The notes beneath the pieces were generated by a model. It had not been told where the DNA came from and searched no databases. It worked only from the letters and a program-made list of their open reading frames with translations. Of a stretch of 64,000 bases of DNA, positions 27,776-36,696 are shown piece by piece. Source of the DNA: Tritrichomonas musculus (taxonomy: Eukaryota; Parabasalia; Tritrichomonadida; Tritrichomonadidae); the NCBI GenBank assembly GCA_039105265.1, contig JAPFFF010000033.1, positions 62,001 to 126,000 of the forward strand. Reading direction: 5' to 3'. Each line of letters opens with the position of its first letter. The first letter of the stretch is position 1. The position numbers and the translations under genes were made by a program.

Positions 27776-28126
27776 TTATTCTTTGTTGTTCTTAAATGCC
27801 AATAATCTATTAATCATATATGATGATACATTTAACTTCAATTTTTCCTTCAATAAGTTTTGTGTATATGAACACCTTTTATGTCCTGGCAACTTATTTA
27901 TATCATTCATTACTTTATCATCCAAAAATTGTATAACTTTTTCACGTTCATCCTTGTTCAAGAACTTTGATGAATTGAATATTGAACGCGTTCTTTTATG
28001 GTTTGCTTCTGTATTTGCTTCTTCATTTGTTTCTTCTTCTTCACTTACTTCTTGTTTTGATTCTAATATCAAAAGTAATTTATGTATTTCTTCAATGTGT
28101 TTTATTATTTCTCTTAACTCAGACAT
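27776..28126 (-). CDS. Polinton hypothetical protein, 116 aa
   Basis: Residues 1-30 form a helix with Leu heptads; 30-45 are an acidic E/N/A linker; 46-116 are basic with helix-turn-helix-like spacing (KLPGHKRCSYTQNLLKEKLK, then VSSYMINRLLAFKNN). A DNA-binding role is a guess. It diverges from the polymerase gene, so the 28127-28218 gap should carry both promoters. Confidence 0.55.
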   Translation of the reverse strand: MSELREIIKHIEEIHKLLLILESKQEVSEEEETNEEANTEANHKRTRSIFNSSKFLNKDEREKVIQFLDDKVMNDINKLPGHKRCSYTQNLLKEKLKLNVSSYMINRLLAFKNNKE

Positions 28127-28218
28127 TTCAATGAAATAAAAAACTCGAAATATTTTTTATTTTTTGATTTAACATTTTTTCAAATTTCAAATAATTTGAT
28201 TTTTTAATAATATCATAA

Positions 28219-28395
28219 ATGAGTTCTCGTTATTACTATAGAAAAGATACCAAATCATTTGTTATTGAACAAATCAGGTATATCAATAATGAACTTCAAT
28301 TAAAACCTCGTTTGTCAACATCTAAACCTTCTGATTATGATGTTAAACATTTCAAGTCACATTTTAGAAAATTATCTAACTTCATTCGGTTTTAG
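28219..28395 (+). CDS. Small basic protein overlapping the polymerase start, 58 aa
   Basis: Starts in ATCATAAATGAG: MSSRYYYRKDTKSFVIEQIR, highly basic and Tyr-rich, ending HFRKLSNFIRF. Its last 59 bases overlap the beginning of the polymerase frame. Its position parallels the 84-aa gene before the GC-rich polymerase fragment, but the sequences differ. It could be a separate small protein. Confidence 0.4.
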   Translation: MSSRYYYRKDTKSFVIEQIRYINNELQLKPRLSTSKPSDYDVKHFKSHFRKLSNFIRF

Positions 28396-31300
28396 AGAAC
28401 ATGAAGGTAATAGAATCAATGATACAACAATATTAGATTTCGTTAATAGAATGAAAAGAGAAGCAGAAGAACAAGAAGAAGAGGAGGAAGAGGAACAATT
28501 TGAAGAAGAAGAACAAAATGATGAACAAAAACTAAAACAAAAACAAATCGAGAACAACATTAAAATAGCTCATGATGCACTCAACAAAGCCCTTCAATTA
28601 ATTAAATCTGAAAATATATTATTGAGACCATTACCGCCAAAGACAAACAAACAACCTCAACGATATGAAGACATTCGATTCAACAATGAAAATGCTGAAT
28701 TAATTGAATACCTCAAAAAGTTTGGCTATAAAGGTGTTCATTCAAAACATGACTCATATTTCATAATCAATGAACCTGAGAACTTTGATGAAGCAGTTGA
28801 AGCATGCAGTCATTTCATTGACCAATTCCCAAATGATAATGAAAAGGTTGAACGATTAGATGAAGACAGTAAAGAACCGATAAAAATATATTACAAGAAC
28901 GGAGTTTCATCAATTGAAGACATCAATGAATATTTGACTGAAACAGTATTTAAACAAGAAGTGAAACCGTTCAAAATATATTTTCAATTGACTGGTATAT
29001 TTGAGATACCACCAAAGAATGAAAACGAAAGATATACATATGAAGCAAGTGAAATCAAATGGAAGAATTATAAATCATCAGTACCGATAATCGTTAGAGA
29101 GAATAAAGATATTGATAAAGTTAAACTGTATATTGAATCAAAGATTCATGAATATGAAACCACTGCTTCAAACATCAAATTGTGTATCGTTTGGTCTGTT
29201 TCATTTACAATCTCTCGTGTCGTTAAGATAACAGGTAAGATTGATGGATTACCAGAAGAGTTCATTAAAAATAAATATATCATTATGGATAACGTTGATG
29301 ATTGTTTATGTTGGTATCGTTTCCTTGCTTGCTGTTTGAATAAGCAACTTATTGAAACACGAACATTTAAAATCTCCAACAGAACAGCAGCAGCAAAGAA
29401 AATATTATGTGAAGAACACGGAATAACTTATTCAACAAAACCTTCAAAAGCAGCAAATCAATTCATCAACACATTCAAAGGAATCACGATTGAAGAAATG
29501 AAAGAATCAGCCAAGAATCATAACATCAATGTCAACATCTATGAATATGACAAAGAGAAACATATTTATGATATTCAAGACCAATGGCACAACACTGATG
29601 AATCAAACAAAACATTTTCAGCTCTGTTGTATTCAAAAGATAAGATACTTCATATCATGTACATCATTGATGCTGAAGCATTAACAAACATTCATATATG
29701 TCCTCATTGTGGTTCATACATTCACAAAGGAAATAACAATATTGACAGATTCAACAGACATGTAGATAAATGTGATGGCAAATTCAAAAAGGATTTCATA
29801 CCTTCACGAGAAGCTTTGCCATATTGTCCACACATTTTAAACAATCCTGTTTATTTGTATTGTCTTTCATATGAACTTGAATGGAAGCCAACAATTCATT
29901 ATATCACTTATGATTTTGAAACAATGGAGCAAAAGATTGAAAAGAAAGTTAGTGATAAATCAGTTATCAATTCTCGATTGATTCCTTTGAGTGTTTCATC
30001 ATGTGTGAAACTTGATAAAGGTTTGATAACAAAGAACTTTGATATAAGAACAAATGACTTCATTGCCAAATGGATTGAATGGTTATTTGTTGTTGGATGT
30101 GATGTGTATGTTGATAAGTTGAACCATTTAAAATCATTCATTAAAGATAAATCAGAAGAAGAACTCAATAAAATAGATACATCATTGAAAACAATAACAG
30201 TATTTGGTTTTAATTCATCACGATTTGATTCAAACTTATTCAAAGAGCAATTGATTAAAAATCATTGGTCTATCGATAGCGGAATGATTGGAACAGCTAC
30301 ATCATTAAAGCAATTTATATTGAAATCATCAAAGTACCCCATTCGATTACGATTCATTGATGCACAAGCATTTGTTGCTGGTGGTACGCTCAAACAATTT
30401 GGAATTGATTTTGGTGGGATTTCTAACAGTTCGAAAGGTGTATTTCCTTATGAAGCAATCAACAATGAAAATTATAATGAAGTGTTATCAAAGAGTGAAC
30501 CATTCGCATATGAAGACTTTTACAGTTATCTCAATCAAAAGAATCCTTTAACACAATCCGATTATGAAGAGTATTTGATTGATTCAAAGAGGTTTGCAAC
30601 ACGTTGGGATTATTTGTTATCATACAATGACAATGATGTTGAAATGATGATTAATCCTATTGACAACCTTATTCAAATGAATGCCGAATACAAAGTTGAT
30701 TTGATAAGTAATCTTTCATTATCGAAGAACGCTTCATGCATCAAATATGCTCTTGCATATAAAGATTTTAATCCGAAGAACGACTATGAAATCATCAACA
30801 AATCAAATACATTCAAACCAACAATGAAATGGTGGTTAAATAAATGTGATAATTATCGAAAGCAAGACATGAAACATAATTTTTGCTCGCAAAAAGGCGA
30901 ATCGCTTCAAACGAACCAAAATCAACGAGATATTTCAAAATGTGTTAGTGAAAAGGATTTCGAAGCATTCATGAAATTGTATGAATCAAATGAAACAGGT
31001 AAATGTCATTTATGTGGTGAACACTTTACTTACAACAACAAACCGACACTTGACAGAATAGATAACAACAAAGGACATCAGATTGATAACTGTTTACTTG
31101 CTTGTGCTGAATGTAATCGTTTGAGACAACGTGATGATGACAAGATAACAAGAACCAAAATACAATTGAAGAAATTCTGCAAGCTCCATCACCTGCCAAC
31201 ACTCATAACTGATGAAAAAGAATACTACAATTTGAGAGAGAACATAACGGGAGGATTATCAAATGTACTTCATCGAGTGAACATTAGAGGTCAAACATTA

Positions 31301-32779
31301 ATCAATAAACTCAAATATGATGCCGTTAATGACAGAATCATTAGCTATGACACTTCAAACATAGTTTCACACGTTGCTGGTATTGATTTCAATTCATTGT
31401 ATCCCTCATCATTCAGTTCAGTAAAACATTCATTCAATCCTTATCACGGAGGAATCATGTACATGCCTGGTTCATTTATAAAACGATTTGATGTTTATGA
31501 TGAACAAGGAAACAAGAATGAAAAGGTTCTTAATACTGCAATGAATATCATTCAATCAAAGAAGCGATTTGATGCAAACCCTGAGTTTATATTCAAAGCT
31601 GAAGTCAAATTGAGATGTCCAAAGAATAAAATCAACGATTTGATTAATTTCCCTCCTGTGTTTAGAAATATCAATATAATGAATGATGAGCAAACGATTG
31701 GAAGCTATATGTACAAATATATGAAAGACAATAAACTGAATTCAGCCGATAAAGAAACAAGAAAGCTGACAATGTTGCTTGATACATGCGGAACATTTAT
31801 GACGTTCTCGAATTACCTTTTATGGTTTTTAATCGACCACGGACTTATTGTTGATGACATTAAGAGCTTAAGTTTATATGAAGCTCATGACGGATTCAAT
31901 CAATTTGTTTGTGAGTTTATGAAGAAGCGTCAAGATATATTGTCAGGAAAGGCACACGGGAACGAAAAGTTTTACAAGATTAGTATGAACGGATCTTACG
32001 GATATGACGGTATGAATTCAGAGAACTTCAACAAAGTCAGAATTGTTGATAAAAATAAAGCCTTTCAATTGATTGCATCCGATACTTATCGCAATGGATG
32101 TAAATTGTCAAATGATTGTTATTTGATACAATCACAACCACATTCATTCAAATGCACTACATGTCTTCAGGAATCATTTTGGACATTAGACAATGCGAAA
32201 TACTGGTATTTGACTTTCCTTTATGACTTTCTATACAAATGCATTGACATGAATAAAATTCATTTCAACTCGGTCGATACAGATAGTCTGTACATGTCTA
32301 TAGCTGGTGATATGAATAAACCGATTGACCAGTTGTTTGATTACGTCATCAAAGACAAATCATTTTATGATAAACACATTTATAGCTTTATGCCAAATCC
32401 TGCAATCAATGATGTATATGATGAGAAAAAGATTCTCGGATGCTGTGTAGAAAAGTTTGGAGCAAATCAAGTTGCTTTGTGTGCTAAATGTTATACGATT
32501 TGGTCAGATGACAAAACAATTTCATTAAAGCTCAAAGGTGTTTCATTGAAGAAGAACAACATCAAATCAAGTGATTACAAAAATGTCATTGATAAGCAAT
32601 CAATAATGAAAGGCAAAAATATAAACCTTCAAATGAATTCACAACTGATGAGTAAAATAACTGTAATCAAAAATGCATTAACAGCAGCACATTCAAAAAT
32701 GTTGGTTTTATCGAATCATTGTTGTTGTCCTTATGTCAATGGTTTCACTGCAAAGGATTATTTCATTGAGAATCATTAA
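28337..32779 (+). CDS. Polinton B-family DNA polymerase, 1480 aa
   Basis: This would copy the element, by analogy with protein-primed polymerases. Residues 1-70 carry a long Glu-rich stretch. The exonuclease motifs are ITYDFETMEQ (about 525), VFGFNSSRFDSNLF (about 620) and YNDNDVEMM. The palm and fingers follow: GIDFNSLYPSS (about 1018), ISMNGSYGYDG (about 1217) and NSVDTDSLYMS (about 1312). Between exonuclease and palm (about 890-932) lies a zinc/HNH-like insert: CHLCGEHF, then LDRIDNNKGH, then CAECNRLR. The C-terminus is rich in Cys and His (SNHCCCPYVNG). Length is within the long Polinton range. The frame is uninterrupted. Confidence 0.93.
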   Translation: MMLNISSHILENYLTSFGFREHEGNRINDTTILDFVNRMKREAEEQEEEEEEEQFEEEEQNDEQKLKQKQIENNIKIAHDALNKALQLIKSENILLRPLPPKTNKQPQRYEDIRFNNENAELIEYLKKFGYKGVHSKHDSYFIINEPENFDEAVEACSHFIDQFPNDNEKVERLDEDSKEPIKIYYKNGVSSIEDINEYLTETVFKQEVKPFKIYFQLTGIFEIPPKNENERYTYEASEIKWKNYKSSVPIIVRENKDIDKVKLYIESKIHEYETTASNIKLCIVWSVSFTISRVVKITGKIDGLPEEFIKNKYIIMDNVDDCLCWYRFLACCLNKQLIETRTFKISNRTAAAKKILCEEHGITYSTKPSKAANQFINTFKGITIEEMKESAKNHNINVNIYEYDKEKHIYDIQDQWHNTDESNKTFSALLYSKDKILHIMYIIDAEALTNIHICPHCGSYIHKGNNNIDRFNRHVDKCDGKFKKDFIPSREALPYCPHILNNPVYLYCLSYELEWKPTIHYITYDFETMEQKIEKKVSDKSVINSRLIPLSVSSCVKLDKGLITKNFDIRTNDFIAKWIEWLFVVGCDVYVDKLNHLKSFIKDKSEEELNKIDTSLKTITVFGFNSSRFDSNLFKEQLIKNHWSIDSGMIGTATSLKQFILKSSKYPIRLRFIDAQAFVAGGTLKQFGIDFGGISNSSKGVFPYEAINNENYNEVLSKSEPFAYEDFYSYLNQKNPLTQSDYEEYLIDSKRFATRWDYLLSYNDNDVEMMINPIDNLIQMNAEYKVDLISNLSLSKNASCIKYALAYKDFNPKNDYEIINKSNTFKPTMKWWLNKCDNYRKQDMKHNFCSQKGESLQTNQNQRDISKCVSEKDFEAFMKLYESNETGKCHLCGEHFTYNNKPTLDRIDNNKGHQIDNCLLACAECNRLRQRDDDKITRTKIQLKKFCKLHHLPTLITDEKEYYNLRENITGGLSNVLHRVNIRGQTLINKLKYDAVNDRIISYDTSNIVSHVAGIDFNSLYPSSFSSVKHSFNPYHGGIMYMPGSFIKRFDVYDEQGNKNEKVLNTAMNIIQSKKRFDANPEFIFKAEVKLRCPKNKINDLINFPPVFRNINIMNDEQTIGSYMYKYMKDNKLNSADKETRKLTMLLDTCGTFMTFSNYLLWFLIDHGLIVDDIKSLSLYEAHDGFNQFVCEFMKKRQDILSGKAHGNEKFYKISMNGSYGYDGMNSENFNKVRIVDKNKAFQLIASDTYRNGCKLSNDCYLIQSQPHSFKCTTCLQESFWTLDNAKYWYLTFLYDFLYKCIDMNKIHFNSVDTDSLYMSIAGDMNKPIDQLFDYVIKDKSFYDKHIYSFMPNPAINDVYDEKKILGCCVEKFGANQVALCAKCYTIWSDDKTISLKLKGVSLKKNNIKSSDYKNVIDKQSIMKGKNINLQMNSQLMSKITVIKNALTAAHSKMLVLSNHCCCPYVNGFTAKDYFIENH

Positions 32780-32834
32780 ACAATTAATTTAATGATTTTA
32801 TTTTAAAAAATCAATTTTTTTATTTTTGTTATAA

Positions 32835-33473
32835 ATGAGTCAACCAACTGAACAAACACAAATTGAAAATGCTGAAGCTGAATTTGAACCTTTGAAAGGT
32901 TTTGAAAGTGATTATGAAATTCAAACAACTTTCCCTTATAACATCAAGAATAAGAAAACAGGAAAAATAATAGCTGAAGGTGAATACAGACAAAATGTTT
33001 ATCCGTGTGTAAACCTAAATAACAAAATATATTATAAACATATTCTTGTAGCAAAGCAATTTATTGAAAACCCTAATAATCTACCACAAGTCGACCATAA
33101 GAATAGAATCAAAACTGATTATCATCTTGATAATTTACGATTTGTATCAAGTTCAGAGAATAATAAAAATAAATCAAATTATAAAGGTATTCAATATGAA
33201 TTCATTGATGACATACCTGATGATGCAATTGTTATTGATTTCTATGAAACAAAGACAGAAAGGAAAGAATTTGAAGAAAACACGTATTATTATTACCATG
33301 ATGATACTAATAATGAAGACATTTTTTATGCAAAGATTACTGATAATATTTATAAAATTCTTCATATCAATACAAATAAATCAGGCAATGAATTTATTTC
33401 AATGAACGATATAAATAATCAAAAAGTTAGCGTATATATTAATAGATTCAAACATCAACATGATTTGATTTGA
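32835..33473 (+). CDS. HNH homing-type endonuclease, 212 aa
   Basis: Residues about 15-50 resemble a NUMOD4 motif (FESDYEIQTTFPYNIKNKKT). Residues about 70-115 form an HNH_3-type core: YKHILVAKQFIENP, then LPQVDHKN and HLDNLRFVSSSENNKNK. HNH nucleases of this layout nick or cut DNA and often home. The start is in GTTATAAATGAGTC, 55 bp after the polymerase gene, on the same strand. The C-terminal 90 residues are acidic and not recognised. It may be a hitchhiking homing nuclease or an element-encoded replication or resolution nuclease. Confidence 0.8.
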   Translation: MSQPTEQTQIENAEAEFEPLKGFESDYEIQTTFPYNIKNKKTGKIIAEGEYRQNVYPCVNLNNKIYYKHILVAKQFIENPNNLPQVDHKNRIKTDYHLDNLRFVSSSENNKNKSNYKGIQYEFIDDIPDDAIVIDFYETKTERKEFEENTYYYYHDDTNNEDIFYAKITDNIYKILHINTNKSGNEFISMNDINNQKVSVYINRFKHQHDLI

Positions 33474-33479
33474 TTTGAT

Positions 33480-36400
33480 TTACTCTTTGAATACAGCTAA
33501 TGTTCTTTCATCAATGATACTTGTAATGATTCCAACAGTCATACGTTTTATTTTTGATGTTATTGCTGTCTCTCCTGAAAGAACTTTCAGCTTATTGTCT
33601 TCATTATCGATAAACACCTCATCACCGATTGAATAACATGATGAATCATTAACGCGAACCATATAATCACCATGTGAACTAAATGTGATACATTTATTTT
33701 TGTCATCGATTCTCACACATATACCGACATACTCCTTCCATGTTCCTGATGTTTTGACACTACAAATACAATCAGTTGTATCATCTGCTGTTGATGGTTT
33801 CCATTCATCACCAACATGTTTGTAAACCTTACCTGTCATATACACTGGAGAACCAACAACGAAATCACTAACAGAGTTCATTGATGATTCAATCGGCGAG
33901 TAATGTGTGATTGTTGTGTTTGATTGTGCACCGTAAATAGCAGCCTTATATTTTGCTAAATAACCTCGGGACATGATGCATCTTGAATATATTTGTTTAG
34001 CATCTAATAATTCCTGAGTAGTTGTCCAAGAATATCCGCCTATTGGGAAATTATATGTCAGGGGTCTTCCTGATGTTATATCAACAGTGTCTTCATAATA
34101 GAATGGGAATTTGAAATTGTCGAAATACACAGTTCTTTGATGTAATACAAGAACAATGTTATGAGGATTTCCAGTTGTATCATAGAATAATATTCTTATT
34201 TCCAAACATAGCGCATAATCACCTACTATGTATTCCAGTTTAATTACCTTATCTTCAAGTTTTAGATAATGAATTGATATTTCACCGCCCTCTGTAATCG
34301 GTCCGCAATCAATAGCACATTTTTTTATTAGTTGTTCTTCTGTTATGACGTTTGACTTCAGTGCAAAGTTATCATTCACATATTTCACCGAAGTAATCAT
34401 ATCATCATTCACAGGTCGGATGCTGATTAATGTGATAGTTGCATCATAAATATTGGTTAGTGTATCATCCTCAGCTCTCAATGAAACAATACGTGTAGCT
34501 ACACGAATATCTATCAATTCACTTGACTCTCCGCTGGTTGATTTGTATATGAGATTTGCACTCTTTCGTCCAGAATATTCGTATTCAGCTTCTTCATATG
34601 ATGCATCATCAGCATTTCGTTTGAACTTCACAATAATATTTTTGGTTGTTAATACCCTTCGTATATATTCATCTGGGATTACACAACCACTATCATTCTG
34701 TGTACATTGAATTGTGATTTGTTCTGGACTTTCATCAACAACATTTGCAGTTTTAATGAATGGTGATTCGATTTGTGCTCTAATGAAATTATATGCTATT
34801 GGATTATTATTTCTATGTGCTGCAATATATGATACATATACAATTTGTCCATCATCATAACGCCATATTATTCTATCAATGCGTTTGCCATTGCTATCAT
34901 ACCTGTCCATGCTGTCATAAGTGCTAGTAGAACCATTTGGTTTAAATATTACATCAATATGCACTATATCATCATCTTGATTATCTCCCCAATTAACATC
35001 AAATACCAAATGAACTCTGGCATTTGGTAGCTGAGGGGTAATATATGCACCGTCATATAAGTTTGCTGGATATTCAATATTCAATTCAGTTCCGTATAAT
35101 GCAGTATTCAATGCAGATTCATTAACCAAATCAGTTGGAATTGTTGGTATATCTGTTTTCAATGCATATTTATCTAATTCATAAGCTAATTCATCTTCAT
35201 CAACAAACTTCTCATCAGCTTGTGCACTAGTATAATACGGTGTCAAGTCAACTGGTTCTGGTATATCCGTCTTCAATGCATAAGTATTCGACACATATCT
35301 AGCTGAATAAGCGTTTCTGTCTGTTGGTTCGATAGTTTTGGTAATTGAACACGATAAAACTTCTGGTGTATCGCCAGTTCCTGGATTGATTAATTCATGG
35401 CTGTCATACAAAAACCAAATACTTGAATCACTTCCTTCGATACGCATTATCTGAGAGGGTTGTTCGTCATCATCGTCATTGTACGAATAGTCTACATGAA
35501 CATAATGACCCGTATAAAAACTGTTTGATGAAACAATATCCAACCCGTATTGCTCAATCAGTTCATGATATGTGTTGTAATCCAAATCAGGAATTGTATT
35601 ATTGACGATTTCGAATTGAATTGTTGTTTGACCCTCAATAATTTCTGGGATTTCACTCTTCATTGCATATTTTCCTTCTGCAACTGTTTTCGTTTCATAC
35701 TTATCCAATTCATAAGCCAATTCATCCTCATCGACGAACTTCTCATCAGCTTGTGCACTAGTATAATACGGTGTCAAATCAATTGGTTCAGGTATATCAC
35801 TCTTCAATGCTAATCTTTCTTCTGTTTCTGCTAATGTTATTGTTATTGGAAGGTATTGATATCTATCATAAATTGCTCCACTAACTTCATCCCACACTAA
35901 TTCAAAATACTCCCCTTCACTATCAAATCCTTCAGCTTCATGTTGTTTAACGTTATATTCATCATCAGCATATAAATCATTTGTCTTAAATCTGATATCA
36001 AAATGGAATATATCACCACTATTGTCTACTTTATAACCAACCAAATGTGTTCCTTCTTTGAACGGTAAAACGTGAGATGTATCCATTCCGTTTTCTTCAT
36101 ATTCTTCTGGTATTGGTCCTGTATTAGGAAACATATATGTCTTAGTTTCAATTGTGTATTCAGTTGATACATTCAAATTATCTCTCGTGATGTAATTCTT
36201 CAAATCATCTTTTGGAACATATTGTCCGGCACAAACATCCAAAGCCTCCTGAAGAGCTTCATTAGCTGCCATACTTGTTAAACACGTTGATGCTTTAGCT
36301 GATAATGGTTTAACATCATCAGCCATCAATTTCTGAAACATTTCTTCTGATAATTGTTCCTTTGGGTTCAATTGCAACTCACTATTTTTGAGTACTTCTG

Positions 36401-36674
36401 GTATATCCGTCTTCAATGCATAATTCGTTAAATCAATTGGTTCGGGTATATCAGTTGATAAAGCATAATTGTTGATAACATAATCACGCAATCCGTTAAC
36501 TGCTTCATTCAATTGTTCCTCAGTGATTCCATTTCCGTTTGGAATCCCTACGTTTCCGTTCGATGAATCGCCTTTGATAACATAATTATCGACATATCTT
36601 TTAATGTATTCGTTAATCAATCCGTCAATAGTATTTGTTTTTGTTATGTGTCCGCTCTGCTCAATCGTAAACAT
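33480..36674 (-). CDS. Polinton fibre-like repeat protein, 1064 aa
   Basis: A long modular protein. A recurrent linker YALKTDIPEPIDL occurs at least five times, like ALKSDIP-type repeats of phage tail fibres. The block YYTSAQADEKFVDEDELAYE occurs twice almost identically (DNA at about 35180-35260 and 35690-35800). Between linkers lie beta-rich modules of 100-150 residues. The C-terminal 120 residues (from VVGSPVYMTGKVYK) resemble a compact beta domain with GDYMVRVND and GDEVFIDNEDNKL. No signal peptide. A trimeric fibre or receptor-binding role is inferred from the repeats only. It converges with the HNH gene, 6 bp apart. Confidence 0.7.
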   Translation of the reverse strand: MFTIEQSGHITKTNTIDGLINEYIKRYVDNYVIKGDSSNGNVGIPNGNGITEEQLNEAVNGLRDYVINNYALSTDIPEPIDLTNYALKTDIPEVLKNSELQLNPKEQLSEEMFQKLMADDVKPLSAKASTCLTSMAANEALQEALDVCAGQYVPKDDLKNYITRDNLNVSTEYTIETKTYMFPNTGPIPEEYEENGMDTSHVLPFKEGTHLVGYKVDNSGDIFHFDIRFKTNDLYADDEYNVKQHEAEGFDSEGEYFELVWDEVSGAIYDRYQYLPITITLAETEERLALKSDIPEPIDLTPYYTSAQADEKFVDEDELAYELDKYETKTVAEGKYAMKSEIPEIIEGQTTIQFEIVNNTIPDLDYNTYHELIEQYGLDIVSSNSFYTGHYVHVDYSYNDDDDEQPSQIMRIEGSDSSIWFLYDSHELINPGTGDTPEVLSCSITKTIEPTDRNAYSARYVSNTYALKTDIPEPVDLTPYYTSAQADEKFVDEDELAYELDKYALKTDIPTIPTDLVNESALNTALYGTELNIEYPANLYDGAYITPQLPNARVHLVFDVNWGDNQDDDIVHIDVIFKPNGSTSTYDSMDRYDSNGKRIDRIIWRYDDGQIVYVSYIAAHRNNNPIAYNFIRAQIESPFIKTANVVDESPEQITIQCTQNDSGCVIPDEYIRRVLTTKNIIVKFKRNADDASYEEAEYEYSGRKSANLIYKSTSGESSELIDIRVATRIVSLRAEDDTLTNIYDATITLISIRPVNDDMITSVKYVNDNFALKSNVITEEQLIKKCAIDCGPITEGGEISIHYLKLEDKVIKLEYIVGDYALCLEIRILFYDTTGNPHNIVLVLHQRTVYFDNFKFPFYYEDTVDITSGRPLTYNFPIGGYSWTTTQELLDAKQIYSRCIMSRGYLAKYKAAIYGAQSNTTITHYSPIESSMNSVSDFVVGSPVYMTGKVYKHVGDEWKPSTADDTTDCICSVKTSGTWKEYVGICVRIDDKNKCITFSSHGDYMVRVNDSSCYSIGDEVFIDNEDNKLKVLSGETAITSKIKRMTVGIITSIIDERTLAVFKE

Positions 36675-36696
36675 TCAATTTATTAGAAACTAAACA

